DNA of 64,000 nucleotides, from assembly GCA_003553945.1 (NCBI GenBank), contig PWEL01000013.1, positions 1 to 64,000 of the forward strand, written 5' to 3'. Below, one piece after another: positions 49,580 through 57,685 of the stretch. Under the pieces are notes generated by a model that saw nothing but the letters and a program-made list of their open reading frames with translations, did not search any database and was not told where the DNA came from. The DNA comes from Mollicutes bacterium. GTDB taxonomy: Bacteria; Bacillota_I; Bacilli_A; Izemoplasmatales; Izemoplasmataceae. The position numbers were made by a program, and so were the translations under genes. Position 1 is the stretch's first letter. Each line of letters begins with the position of its first letter.

Positions 49580-51262
49580 ATGGAGTTTTTTGAACGCTTA
49601 AAAAAATGGATTGGCAAGCAATCAAGACGCTTTGTGTTTTTTTTGAGGAATAAAGCGGTCGGTTTCGTCCGCGGCATCTTCCGTTTCTTCCGGGCGATCG
49701 TTCTTGGAGTCCGGAATTTCTTCATCAGCATCTATAAGGCCGCGAAAGAACATCCGAAGTCTTTCCGCAAGGGCCTCATGAGCTTTTTTCTCATGGGACT
49801 CGGCCAGTTCCGCAACAAGCAATGGTACAAGGGAGGTATCTTTCTAGGCATTTTCCTTGTCTTCCTCATTGTCGAATTCGTCACTTCTGACTATATCTAC
49901 GCCCCGGCTGAACTCTCGCAGTACCCTGCCGACGATCAACTGTATTTCTTCAGAGATTACGGAGGGATCATCACACGAGGTATCTGGGGCTTTTTCTCTT
50001 TAGGTGCCTTGTCGATGGGCGACGCCTATCGCGGCATCACTATCGTGGGCGAGGACGCCCGTTACTCGTGGATGCTCGCAGATAACTCGAGGACCCTGAT
50101 GGGCGAAGGCATCATCATCGCAGTGCTGATGGTCGTCCTGATCGGTCTCTGGATCGCAAACATCCGCGATGCCTATAAGACAGACCTTAGGATCAGGGCC
50201 GGCGAAAAGGTCGAAAGCGCTAAAGAATGGGTCCGCTCCATCTGGGACCGGAACTTCGCCTATATCATCACCCTCCCCGGCGCGATCCTCGTGCTCTTCT
50301 TCATACTGATGCCGTTCCTGTTCTCCTTCCTCGTCGCCTTTACGAGCTATGACGCGGCGATCACACTGAGGATGGACCTCATCGCCTGGGAGACTGAAAC
50401 GTTCACCGACGTGCTTTTCGGCGGTGAACCCGCATGGCGAAGCTTCTTCTTCGATGTACTTAGGTGGACGGTCTTCTACGCTATCCTGAGCAGTGTCACC
50501 GTATACATACTCGGCTTCATCCAGGCACTGATCATCAACAGTAAATACGTGAAGTTCAAAAAAGTCTGGCGACTGATCCTCATCCTGCCCTGGGCCGTTC
50601 CCGGCATGGTCAGCCTGCTGGTCTTCTCCAACATATTCGGAGGCACCCACGGCCTCATGAACAATATTCTCGCAGATTTTGGAATCGTGGATAATGTAAG
50701 GGAGTTCCTTCGGACTATCGGACTCATCGGTTCACCGCGCGAGGAAGGCAACATCCAATGGTTCACGCATCCCGATAACGCCAACCTCGCCAGGGCGATC
50801 GTCCTTACGGTGAACCTGTGGATGGGCTTCCCCTATTTCATGTTGCTGATCACAGGGGTGCTCGGCACCATACCGCAAGAGCTCTATGAAGCGGCCGATA
50901 TCGACGGCGGGTCGGCACCGCAGAAATTCCGCTTCATCACCTTCCCCTGGGTCCTAAGGGCCACGGCTCCCGTCATCATCACGACCTTCACCTTCAACTT
51001 CAACAACTTCGGGGCCATCTACTTCCTCACCGGAGGTGGTCCTAGATACCACACCGCCGATGTCCCCAATGCCCTGCGGGGCATCGAACCCGGTCAGACG
51101 GATATTCTCATCTCCTGGATCTACACCATGGCCTTCGAATCCGGGGACCACGATGCCTACAACCTCGCAGCGGTCTACTCCATTCTCGTCTTCATCATGA
51201 TCGCTGTCGTGTCGCTCTATTATCTCTCCAAGCTCAAGTCGTTCTGGGAGGAAGATGATTGA
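49580..51262 (+). CDS. mdxF: maltodextrin ABC transporter permease MdxF (MalF family)
   Basis: The 560-residue permease has a basic amphipathic N-terminus, a GLGQFRNKQWYKGG segment found in Bacillus-type MalF proteins, two extra N-terminal helices, then the MalF core with the EAADIDGGSAPQKFRFITFPWV EAA loop (in parts) and FNFNNFGAIYFLTGGGP. It is longer than the usual Gram-positive MalF (about 430-440 residues) because of the N-terminal 230 residues. It overlaps mdxG by 8 bp. Confidence 0.92.
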   Translation: MEFFERLKKWIGKQSRRFVFFLRNKAVGFVRGIFRFFRAIVLGVRNFFISIYKAAKEHPKSFRKGLMSFFLMGLGQFRNKQWYKGGIFLGIFLVFLIVEFVTSDYIYAPAELSQYPADDQLYFFRDYGGIITRGIWGFFSLGALSMGDAYRGITIVGEDARYSWMLADNSRTLMGEGIIIAVLMVVLIGLWIANIRDAYKTDLRIRAGEKVESAKEWVRSIWDRNFAYIITLPGAILVLFFILMPFLFSFLVAFTSYDAAITLRMDLIAWETETFTDVLFGGEPAWRSFFFDVLRWTVFYAILSSVTVYILGFIQALIINSKYVKFKKVWRLILILPWAVPGMVSLLVFSNIFGGTHGLMNNILADFGIVDNVREFLRTIGLIGSPREEGNIQWFTHPDNANLARAIVLTVNLWMGFPYFMLLITGVLGTIPQELYEAADIDGGSAPQKFRFITFPWVLRATAPVIITTFTFNFNNFGAIYFLTGGGPRYHTADVPNALRGIEPGQTDILISWIYTMAFESGDHDAYNLAAVYSILVFIMIAVVSLYYLSKLKSFWEEDD

Positions 51263-52130
51263 TATGAAAATGCTGAAGTTCAAAAAAGGTCTTGCTGGAA
51301 CCCTTATACACATATGGCTGATAATCTCAGTGATTATCTGTCTGGTCCCCATTCTGTGGATGCTTTCCGCGGCGTTCTCCGATGTGCCGCATATCGGCAG
51401 GGTGCCGATCATCCCCAACATCACTGAACTATCGCTCACCAATTTTGAAGAGATCTTCACGTACCGTTCGAGGTCGGGACAGATGTTCCCCGACTATATA
51501 AGGTCGTTCCTGGTCACGCTGGCCGTTGCGACAATCTCGACGACGCTCGTTGTGATCTTCTCCTCCCTTGTCGGTTTCGCCGTCACGCGTTTCCGCTTCA
51601 GAGCGAAAAAACCGGCGCTTCTCTTGATGATGGGACTCCAGATGTTCCCGGGCTTCATGGGCATGATCGCCCTCTTCATCATCTTCCGCGTATTCGGATG
51701 GCTGAACAACCCCTTCTTCCTCGCTCTGATCTATGTAGCGGGAGCTATCCCCTTCAATACATTCATCGTGCGCGGATTCATGCGCAATGTCCCCAAGTCT
51801 CTTGATGAGGCCGCCGCGATCGACGGCGCCACGAACCTGCAGATACTCGTCAAGATCATCGTCCCCCTGGCAGCGCCCATCATGGGATTCATCGCTGTCA
51901 ACGCCTTCATGGGACCCTGGATGGACTACATCCTACCATCAATCCTCATGCCCAACAATGAAACGGTCGCCATGTGGCTCTTCCGCATGAACGCCCCCGA
52001 CACACAACCGCATGAACCCATGTGGTTCATGGCCGGCGCCTTGTTCGTGACGGTTCCGATCATGATCGTGCAGATCTACATGCAGAAATACGTCACGTAC
52101 GGACTGACAGCCGGTGCTGAAAAAGGCTGA
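51255..52130 (+). CDS. mdxG: maltodextrin ABC transporter permease MdxG (MalG family)
   Basis: The 291-residue permease has six membrane helices and the EAA loop SLDEAAAIDGATNLQILVKIIVP (in parts). It pairs with MdxF. The ATGs at 51255 and 51264 are both possible; GGAGG is 3 nt before the first and 12 nt before the second. The C-terminal QIYMQKYVTYGLTAGAEKG is typical of MalG. Confidence 0.92.
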   Translation: MIDMKMLKFKKGLAGTLIHIWLIISVIICLVPILWMLSAAFSDVPHIGRVPIIPNITELSLTNFEEIFTYRSRSGQMFPDYIRSFLVTLAVATISTTLVVIFSSLVGFAVTRFRFRAKKPALLLMMGLQMFPGFMGMIALFIIFRVFGWLNNPFFLALIYVAGAIPFNTFIVRGFMRNVPKSLDEAAAIDGATNLQILVKIIVPLAAPIMGFIAVNAFMGPWMDYILPSILMPNNETVAMWLFRMNAPDTQPHEPMWFMAGALFVTVPIMIVQIYMQKYVTYGLTAGAEKG

Positions 52131-52155
52131 TGAAGACACAGAAATGGTGTGAACT

Positions 52156-53019
52156 ATGAAACAGAAATGGCTTACGTTCTTCAAGATGCTCTATAATCAT
52201 AATCTAGTACTCAGAGCCTACAAAGCGCCTTTTATCATCGTCATCATCCTTTTCCTCGTCAACATTGCCATGATTGCGGCTCCGGGCATCTTCGCCCACT
52301 TGCAGAACACCCACATGCCTGATTCTCTGGATGATGTGGATACTGCTTTCGTCGAACTCTATAAAGATGAAATCGACTGCCGCATCGAGGACAACCGGCT
52401 TGATTGCGATGCCTCCTACGACACCTATTACGGCGATTACCGCTTCTATACGACGGAGGGCCTCCCGAATGTCGAGGACATCGATGAATCGGCGATCATC
52501 CTTGGAGAGAGCCAGGCCGCCGCTGTGTTCATCGAGAACCGTGGCGAAGAGGACGAAATCTTCCGCGCCGTAGGTGGCGATTATCGTCTTCTGGATGAGT
52601 TTGATTTCTCGGATATCCGTGAACGGGCGGAAGCGTCTGAAGACAAGGACGCCTACTACGAAGAGACGACGAATATGTTCCTGATGAACCTCATGTACGC
52701 AGACATCGGACAGAACATGCTCATGAACTATATGCTGCAGGGTGCGCAGATGCTTCTCTATATCGTGTTCATCTCCGCCCTCTATCTGCTCACTAATTTC
52801 CGCGCGAGGATCAAGAAGGTCAACTACACCTCCGCCTTTAAAATGGCGGTATTCGCCATGACAGGGCCGGCGCTCGTCACAGCCGTCTTCTCGTTGATCA
52901 CCTTCCTCGCCGACTCAGCCCTTACGACCTGGGCCACATTGTTCTTCACCATGCTATACCTCATCAGAGTCATTCTTGTCTACAATAGGATCAACGAGAG
53001 TGAAAAACCGCTCTATTGA
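52156..53019 (+). CDS. yvdJ: DUF1189 membrane protein (YvdJ-like)
   Basis: The 287-residue protein has four membrane helices with a large, acidic extracytoplasmic loop between helices 1 and 2 (residues about 48-190). DUF1189 proteins (YvdJ) accompany maltodextrin uptake genes mdxEFG in Bacillus; the molecular role is unknown. Here it lies between mdxG and mdxE, 25 bp after mdxG. Confidence 0.8.
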   Translation: MKQKWLTFFKMLYNHNLVLRAYKAPFIIVIILFLVNIAMIAAPGIFAHLQNTHMPDSLDDVDTAFVELYKDEIDCRIEDNRLDCDASYDTYYGDYRFYTTEGLPNVEDIDESAIILGESQAAAVFIENRGEEDEIFRAVGGDYRLLDEFDFSDIRERAEASEDKDAYYEETTNMFLMNLMYADIGQNMLMNYMLQGAQMLLYIVFISALYLLTNFRARIKKVNYTSAFKMAVFAMTGPALVTAVFSLITFLADSALTTWATLFFTMLYLIRVILVYNRINESEKPLY

Positions 53020-53151
53020 CGCCGATGAATTTTCAGGAGCTGATGCTATCGAAGCATAAGAAAGTGTATTGAAGCGTATCGAGGAGTTCTTAAAAGGACA
53101 GTCAGTAATATAACAAAAAATTAGTATCCAAATTTAGGAGGGTTTAGAATC

Positions 53152-54540
53152 ATGAAAAAATTCCTGGTCATGTTTGTTGCAGCCTTGATGGTCTTCACTG
53201 TTGCAGCATGTGAACGTGAGGAAGAGGAACCGAGCGTCGTATTCGATGAAGACGCCGGCCGGTTCGAAATTGAAGAAGACGCCGATGAAATCGTCGTCGG
53301 CGTGGACAGCGACCCCATGCGTGAAGCGCTCGAAGCGCAATGGGCGGAGGACTATCCTGAATACGAGGACCTTCTCGTCGTTGAGGACTATGAATCAGTC
53401 AACTCAGAGGACAGCGGCATGGAAGGGCTTGAACTCATGGAGGACGAAGCCCCTGACGTAGCGCTTGTCATTGACAACGAAGTAATCGGCCGCGAACCCG
53501 CGGTCCGCAGATTGCATGAGTATCACGAGCAGGTAGGCGAAGAACAGACACACAGCATCTATCATGACATCAGCGATCACGGCAACTTCTTCCTGCCGAT
53601 CTTCATCGACGGCATGGTGTTCTCCTGGAATAAGACCATGCTCGACGAGATGGGCGTCGATGTAGACGACAGGACAGAAGACAATCTCCCGAGCGAACTG
53701 GCATCGTGGAAGGATATCTTCGAATTCGCAGATGAATTCGGCGAAGACCCTGACGACCGTCCTGAGTTCGAAGACCGTGAAATCCTCGAATTCTTCCCGC
53801 TCAGCGTTGCGGAGGTATGGTCCGGGTATATGCAGCTCTCTTCCGGTGGCTGGCAGATCTATGAAGACGAGGTCTACAATGAGCCCGGCTTTGACGATCC
53901 CGCTTTCCTCGAAGGTCTTGAATTCCTCGATGAATTCTCCAACACCAACATGAGCGTTGATGAGACCGGATCCATCCGCGGCGGCGACGCTATGGACTGG
54001 CGCTGGGAGAACTACCTTGACGGTGACTATCCCTTCGGCCTCGTCGGAACCTGGATGGACGTCGAGGAAGCCATGGTGGATTATGGCTACGAATTCCAAT
54101 TCAGCCGCGTGCCCACCTGGGAAGGTGAGCATCCTTCAACGCTATACAAGACCAAGGGCTTCGTCATCAACAGCGCCACTGAATATCCTTCTGCAGCCAA
54201 CGAAGTTCTGAGATGGCTCTATGAACAATCCACCATTGAAACGATGATCGACAACTCGACCTATATCCCTGCGCTGCAGGAAGACGCTGACATCTACCCC
54301 GACATGGCGGATGACTACAAGGACGACATGACTGAAGCCATGATGGCGGACGGATGGCTCGAATCAGCCGAGACACTTCCGAACAATCCTTCAAGACGTG
54401 CGATGAGTGTCCTTTATGACATCGGCGTGGAAGACTACATGGTTGAAGTCTGGGATGGTTATTTGACTCCTGAAGAAGCGCAGGACGCCATCGTCGACGC
54501 TGCTGATCACTGGATTGAAGAGAACGATACGCTCGACTAA
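53152..54540 (+). CDS. mdxE: maltodextrin-binding lipoprotein MdxE (MalE family)
   Basis: The 462-residue protein has a lipoprotein signal with VAAC, then a MalE-like type I binding fold (DGMVFSWNKTMLDEMGVD; YPFGLVGTWMDVEEAM; SAANEVLRWLYEQS). The mature protein is unusually rich in Asp/Glu, consistent with function in high salt. AGGAGGG precedes the ATG. The 132-bp gap before it contains no promoter I trust, so it may be read from mdxF. Confidence 0.88.
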   Translation: MKKFLVMFVAALMVFTVAACEREEEEPSVVFDEDAGRFEIEEDADEIVVGVDSDPMREALEAQWAEDYPEYEDLLVVEDYESVNSEDSGMEGLELMEDEAPDVALVIDNEVIGREPAVRRLHEYHEQVGEEQTHSIYHDISDHGNFFLPIFIDGMVFSWNKTMLDEMGVDVDDRTEDNLPSELASWKDIFEFADEFGEDPDDRPEFEDREILEFFPLSVAEVWSGYMQLSSGGWQIYEDEVYNEPGFDDPAFLEGLEFLDEFSNTNMSVDETGSIRGGDAMDWRWENYLDGDYPFGLVGTWMDVEEAMVDYGYEFQFSRVPTWEGEHPSTLYKTKGFVINSATEYPSAANEVLRWLYEQSTIETMIDNSTYIPALQEDADIYPDMADDYKDDMTEAMMADGWLESAETLPNNPSRRAMSVLYDIGVEDYMVEVWDGYLTPEEAQDAIVDAADHWIEENDTLD

Positions 54541-54547
54541 ACCACAC

Positions 54548-54575
54548 AAAGGGCTCCGCTCTGGAGCCCTTTTTA
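54548..54575 (+). terminator. terminator between mdxE and the amylase gene
   Basis: AAAGGGCTCC-gctct-GGAGCCCTTTTT, followed directly by the SD of the amylase gene, so amylase expression probably depends on read-through. Confidence 0.88.
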
Positions 54576-54590
54576 AAAAGGATGATTTAC

Positions 54591-56174
54591 ATGAAAAGTC
54601 TTATTGCCGCAACTTTGTTTCTAGTCATATTCACACTCGCAGCCTGTGATCCGGAAACGCCGGACGATGAGTTCACAGCGGATGATATCGCCCCCGCCTC
54701 GACGGCATTCCAAGAAGATGTCGATGTCTGTTATCAGATCTTCCCCATCTCCTATGCTGACAGCACCTCCGACGGCGACGGCGACCTGATGGGCATCGTG
54801 GAGAACGTGGAATACCTGAGCGAGGACCTCGGCGTGGACTGCGTATGGCTCAACCCCATCAACCCCTCCCCGAGCTATCATAAGTACAACGTCAGGGATT
54901 ATTACGACATCGATGAGACGTTCGGCGACATGGATGATTTCGAGACCTTCGCCGAAACCATGGAAGAACACGACATAAAGATCGTCAAGGACCTTGTCAT
55001 CAACCACACCGATTTCGGTCATATCTGGTTCCGTCGCTCCCGAGAGGATGAAGGGGACATGCGCGATTGGTACAGCTGGCGTGACGAACCGGGGCATAAC
55101 TGGCATGAGTACAACGGCGAATATTACTACGGCTCCTTCTGGGACCAGATGCCCGAACTCAATTTCGACAACCCCGATGTCAGGGAGAGAGTCTATCATA
55201 TCGCTGAATACTGGCTCGAGAGAGGCGTGGATGGATTCAGGATCGATGCCGCACGGCATATCTACGATGACCATCAATATCCTGATGACGTCGATACCAC
55301 GCAGGAGAACGTGGACTTCTTCCGCGAATTCAACGCAGAGATCAAAAACATCGATGAAGATGCCTTCATCGTCGGAGAGATCTGGAGTGAAAGCGAGCGT
55401 TACGTCAGTCAGTATTACGAAGGTATGGATTCGGCGTTCAACTTCAAATTCGCCGACGAGATTGTCGGCGCTATCTCCAACGACCGCGACAACGGTGCGA
55501 TCGAAGGCCTTATCGACAGCCGGAATGCCTATGAGGAAGTGCGGGAGGACTACATCGATTCCGTATTCCTCTCCAACCACGACCAAAGACGCATCATGAA
55601 CGCCTTCCAATACAACGAGGACCGGGCGAAACTCGCAGCGCACGTGCTCATGACAATGCCCGGCATCTCCTGGATCTATTACGGCGAGGAGATCGGCATG
55701 TCCGGCTCGGGCAGCGACCCGGAAAAAAGGCAGCCGTTCGTCTGGGAGACGGACAGTCCGTACCATGCCGAAGGCGTGATGGATGGCCACCACGATTCCA
55801 TCGCCGGCTGGGATGATCACAACCAGGACCTCCCAGGTGCCTACGAACAGCTCGAGGATGAAGATTCACTGCTCAACACCTACATCGAACTCATCGAACT
55901 AAAGCAGACGCGTGATGTGCTCGGCAACACTTCATCGATCAGCGCTCTTGAAACCGACAGCAACGCGTTCATGGCCTATGAACGTGGCGGGGGCGATGAC
56001 AGATATCTCGTTGTGCACAACCTCAATGCGCAGGAGAGAACTACACCCTTCCAGGCTGATAGCTACGATATTGTCTATACCTCACATGATGCAGAAATCG
56101 AGGAAGACATTACCATGCAGGGTCGCTCAACAGTCATTCTGGATGTTGAAGGCGACGCATCGTTGATTGAATAA
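54591..56174 (+). CDS. surface lipoprotein alpha-amylase (GH13)
   Basis: The 527-residue protein has a lipobox (TLAAC) and a GH13 catalytic domain: DLVINHTDFGH, nucleophile region DGFRIDAARH, acid/base region FIVGEIWSESE and FLSNHDQRR. The similarity to MalL-like enzymes is clear, but the signal peptide places it outside. It should cut starch or maltodextrins to sizes taken up by MdxEFG. AAAGGA is 8 nt before the ATG at 54591; the ATG at 54582 lies directly on it. Strongly acidic. Confidence 0.9.
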   Translation: MKSLIAATLFLVIFTLAACDPETPDDEFTADDIAPASTAFQEDVDVCYQIFPISYADSTSDGDGDLMGIVENVEYLSEDLGVDCVWLNPINPSPSYHKYNVRDYYDIDETFGDMDDFETFAETMEEHDIKIVKDLVINHTDFGHIWFRRSREDEGDMRDWYSWRDEPGHNWHEYNGEYYYGSFWDQMPELNFDNPDVRERVYHIAEYWLERGVDGFRIDAARHIYDDHQYPDDVDTTQENVDFFREFNAEIKNIDEDAFIVGEIWSESERYVSQYYEGMDSAFNFKFADEIVGAISNDRDNGAIEGLIDSRNAYEEVREDYIDSVFLSNHDQRRIMNAFQYNEDRAKLAAHVLMTMPGISWIYYGEEIGMSGSGSDPEKRQPFVWETDSPYHAEGVMDGHHDSIAGWDDHNQDLPGAYEQLEDEDSLLNTYIELIELKQTRDVLGNTSSISALETDSNAFMAYERGGGDDRYLVVHNLNAQERTTPFQADSYDIVYTSHDAEIEEDITMQGRSTVILDVEGDASLIE

Positions 56175-56277
56175 GCACCATCCAACCTTCCGATATCAGA
56201 CAAAAAAGGACCAGGCTTTTTGAACTGCACCCCGAAACTTGGACACTAACAATCCAAGAAAGGGGTGCAGTTTTTCT

Positions 56278-56748
56278 ATGAAAAACTATACAGCGACATT
56301 CAAGAAGAAAGGGGTAGAGAATTACTTCCGAAACGGCCTATCCCATACGAAAAGCGTGTATAATGTGGATGACAGCAGCATCTACAAATGGGTCAGGCGG
56401 CTGAAAGGAGGAAAAGGGCTTATGCGGAAGAAGAGTGAATCCTACAGCTTGGAGAAGAAACTGGAGATTCTCTCCTACTACAGGAAGCGTGGCAAAGCGG
56501 CCACGAAAGAAAGATATGACATCGAAGCCAGCGTCTTTTACAAGTGGGAACGCATCCTGCATGAGAAAGGGGAGGCAGCATTGGCGGAGGAGCGCCGTGG
56601 TCGTCCCAAAAAGAAAGTGAAGAAAGATGTGAACCAAGACAAAGACCTTCTCGAAGAGAACCGTCGGTTGCGATTGGAGGTGGAGTATCTAAAAAAGCTC
56701 GACGCCTTGATTCGCGAACGGGAAGAGCGCGAAAAGAAGAAAAAGTGA
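56278..56748 (+). CDS. IS3-family transposase OrfA (helix-turn-helix)
   Basis: The 156-residue protein has two tandem helix-turn-helix domains (KSVYNVDDSSIYKWVRRLKG and AATKERYDIEASVFYKWERI) and a C-terminal leucine-zipper-like coiled coil (LLEENRRLRLEVEYLKKLDAL). AAAGGGGTG precedes the ATG at 56278. It overlaps orfB by 4 bp with an A-rich stretch (GAAGAAAAAGTGAG), where IS3 elements carry out -1 frameshifting. Confidence 0.85.
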   Translation: MKNYTATFKKKGVENYFRNGLSHTKSVYNVDDSSIYKWVRRLKGGKGLMRKKSESYSLEKKLEILSYYRKRGKAATKERYDIEASVFYKWERILHEKGEAALAEERRGRPKKKVKKDVNQDKDLLEENRRLRLEVEYLKKLDALIREREEREKKKK

Positions 56749-57604
56749 GAATCATCGAGGAACTGAGGCGAAAGTACCGCTGTGCGCTCCGGATACTACT
56801 CATCATATCCGAGATGCGGCGTTCGACCTTCTATGAGGTCAAAAGCCGCCTCGGGAGAGAAGACAAGGACAAAGCGTTGCGAGAGCTGATCGGGGAAATC
56901 TATCACCACCATCACGGTCGTTATGGCTATCGACGAATCACGCTGACATTACGCAAGCGCCACCAGCTCGCTGTCAACCACAAGAAAGTCTATAGAATCA
57001 TGAAGGAAGAGGGCTTGGCAGCACGGATTCGCCGCAAGAAGTAGCGTTCCTACAAAGGCGAAGTCGGCCGGGGGCACCCAATCTTCTGAATCGCGATTTC
57101 GACACCCTGCATACCGATGAGAAATGGGTGATGGACGTCACTGAGTTCCATCTCTTGGGACGACGTATCTATCTATCTTCCATCCTCGATCTTCACAGTC
57201 GGGAGGTTGTCGGCCACGCCACAAGCTTCACTCCGAGTGTCCCTTTCGTGATGCAGTCTCTCGAAAAGGCCCTGCAAAAGCGGAAGACCCGCCCCCATAT
57301 CCTTCATTCCGATCAAGGTTTCCAATACCAGAATCGCAGATTCATCACCAAGCTCCGGGAAAGCGGTATCGATCAGAGCATGTCGAGAAAGGGGAATTGT
57401 CTCGACAATGCCGTCATCGAGAACTTCTTCAGCATTCTCAAGACAGAATTCTATCATGGCGAAAGATTCACCTCTATCAATCAGTTCCTCAGGTCTCTTC
57501 ATGCCTATATCGACTACTATAACAACGAGCGCATCTCACTCAAACTGAAAGGACTGACTCCTGCGGAAGTCCGGAATCAGTCCTCTCAAGTACAGCTCTA
57601 TTAG
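56745..57604 (+). pseudogene. IS3-family transposase OrfB, disrupted
   Basis: The DDE integrase is broken: the first part (to 57044) ends ..GLAARIRRKK then TAG where related enzymes continue YRSYKGEVG; about 30 bp later, around 57070-57083, one base is missing, and the frame resumes NLLNRDFDTLHTDEKWVMDVTEF (read in parts). The catalytic residues are present in VTEFHLLG, LHSDQGFQY and DNAVIENFFS. Two independent lesions indicate real decay, not sequencing error. Confidence 0.85.
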
Positions 57605-57685
57605 ACTATCGTTTTTCTGTCCAACTTTTGGGGGTCAGTGCATTCGCGCCTGGTTCTTATTTTTATGAATCCGCTCGTTCCCTTG

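Larger units (their letters stand above)
56221..57642 (+). mobile_element. IS3-family (IS150-like) insertion sequence, decayed
   Basis: The element is 1422 bp, bounded by imperfect inverted repeats: left TGAACTGCACCCCGAAACTT.. and right (reverse complement) TGCACTGACCCCCAAAAGTT.., which share TG-ACTG--CCCC-AAA--TTGGACA. Two ORFs have IS3 organisation (orfA, orfB with DDE motif). orfB has a nonsense codon and a frameshift, so the copy is probably not autonomous. The adjacent 3-bp target duplication is not exact (TTT versus TTC). Confidence 0.88.
56201..57663. terminator. ancestral bidirectional terminator split by the IS element
   Basis: AAAAAAGGACCAGGC immediately left of the IS and GCCTGGTTCTTATTTTT immediately right of it are complementary over 11 bp (one G-T pair). 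Joined without the IS, they form a terminator with a short T/C loop between the convergent amylase and pullulanase genes. Confidence 0.7.

Noticed and set aside
54621-55820. Minus-strand ORF of 399 aa opposite the amylase gene
   Set aside because: Antisense shadow; no SD and no homology-like motif.
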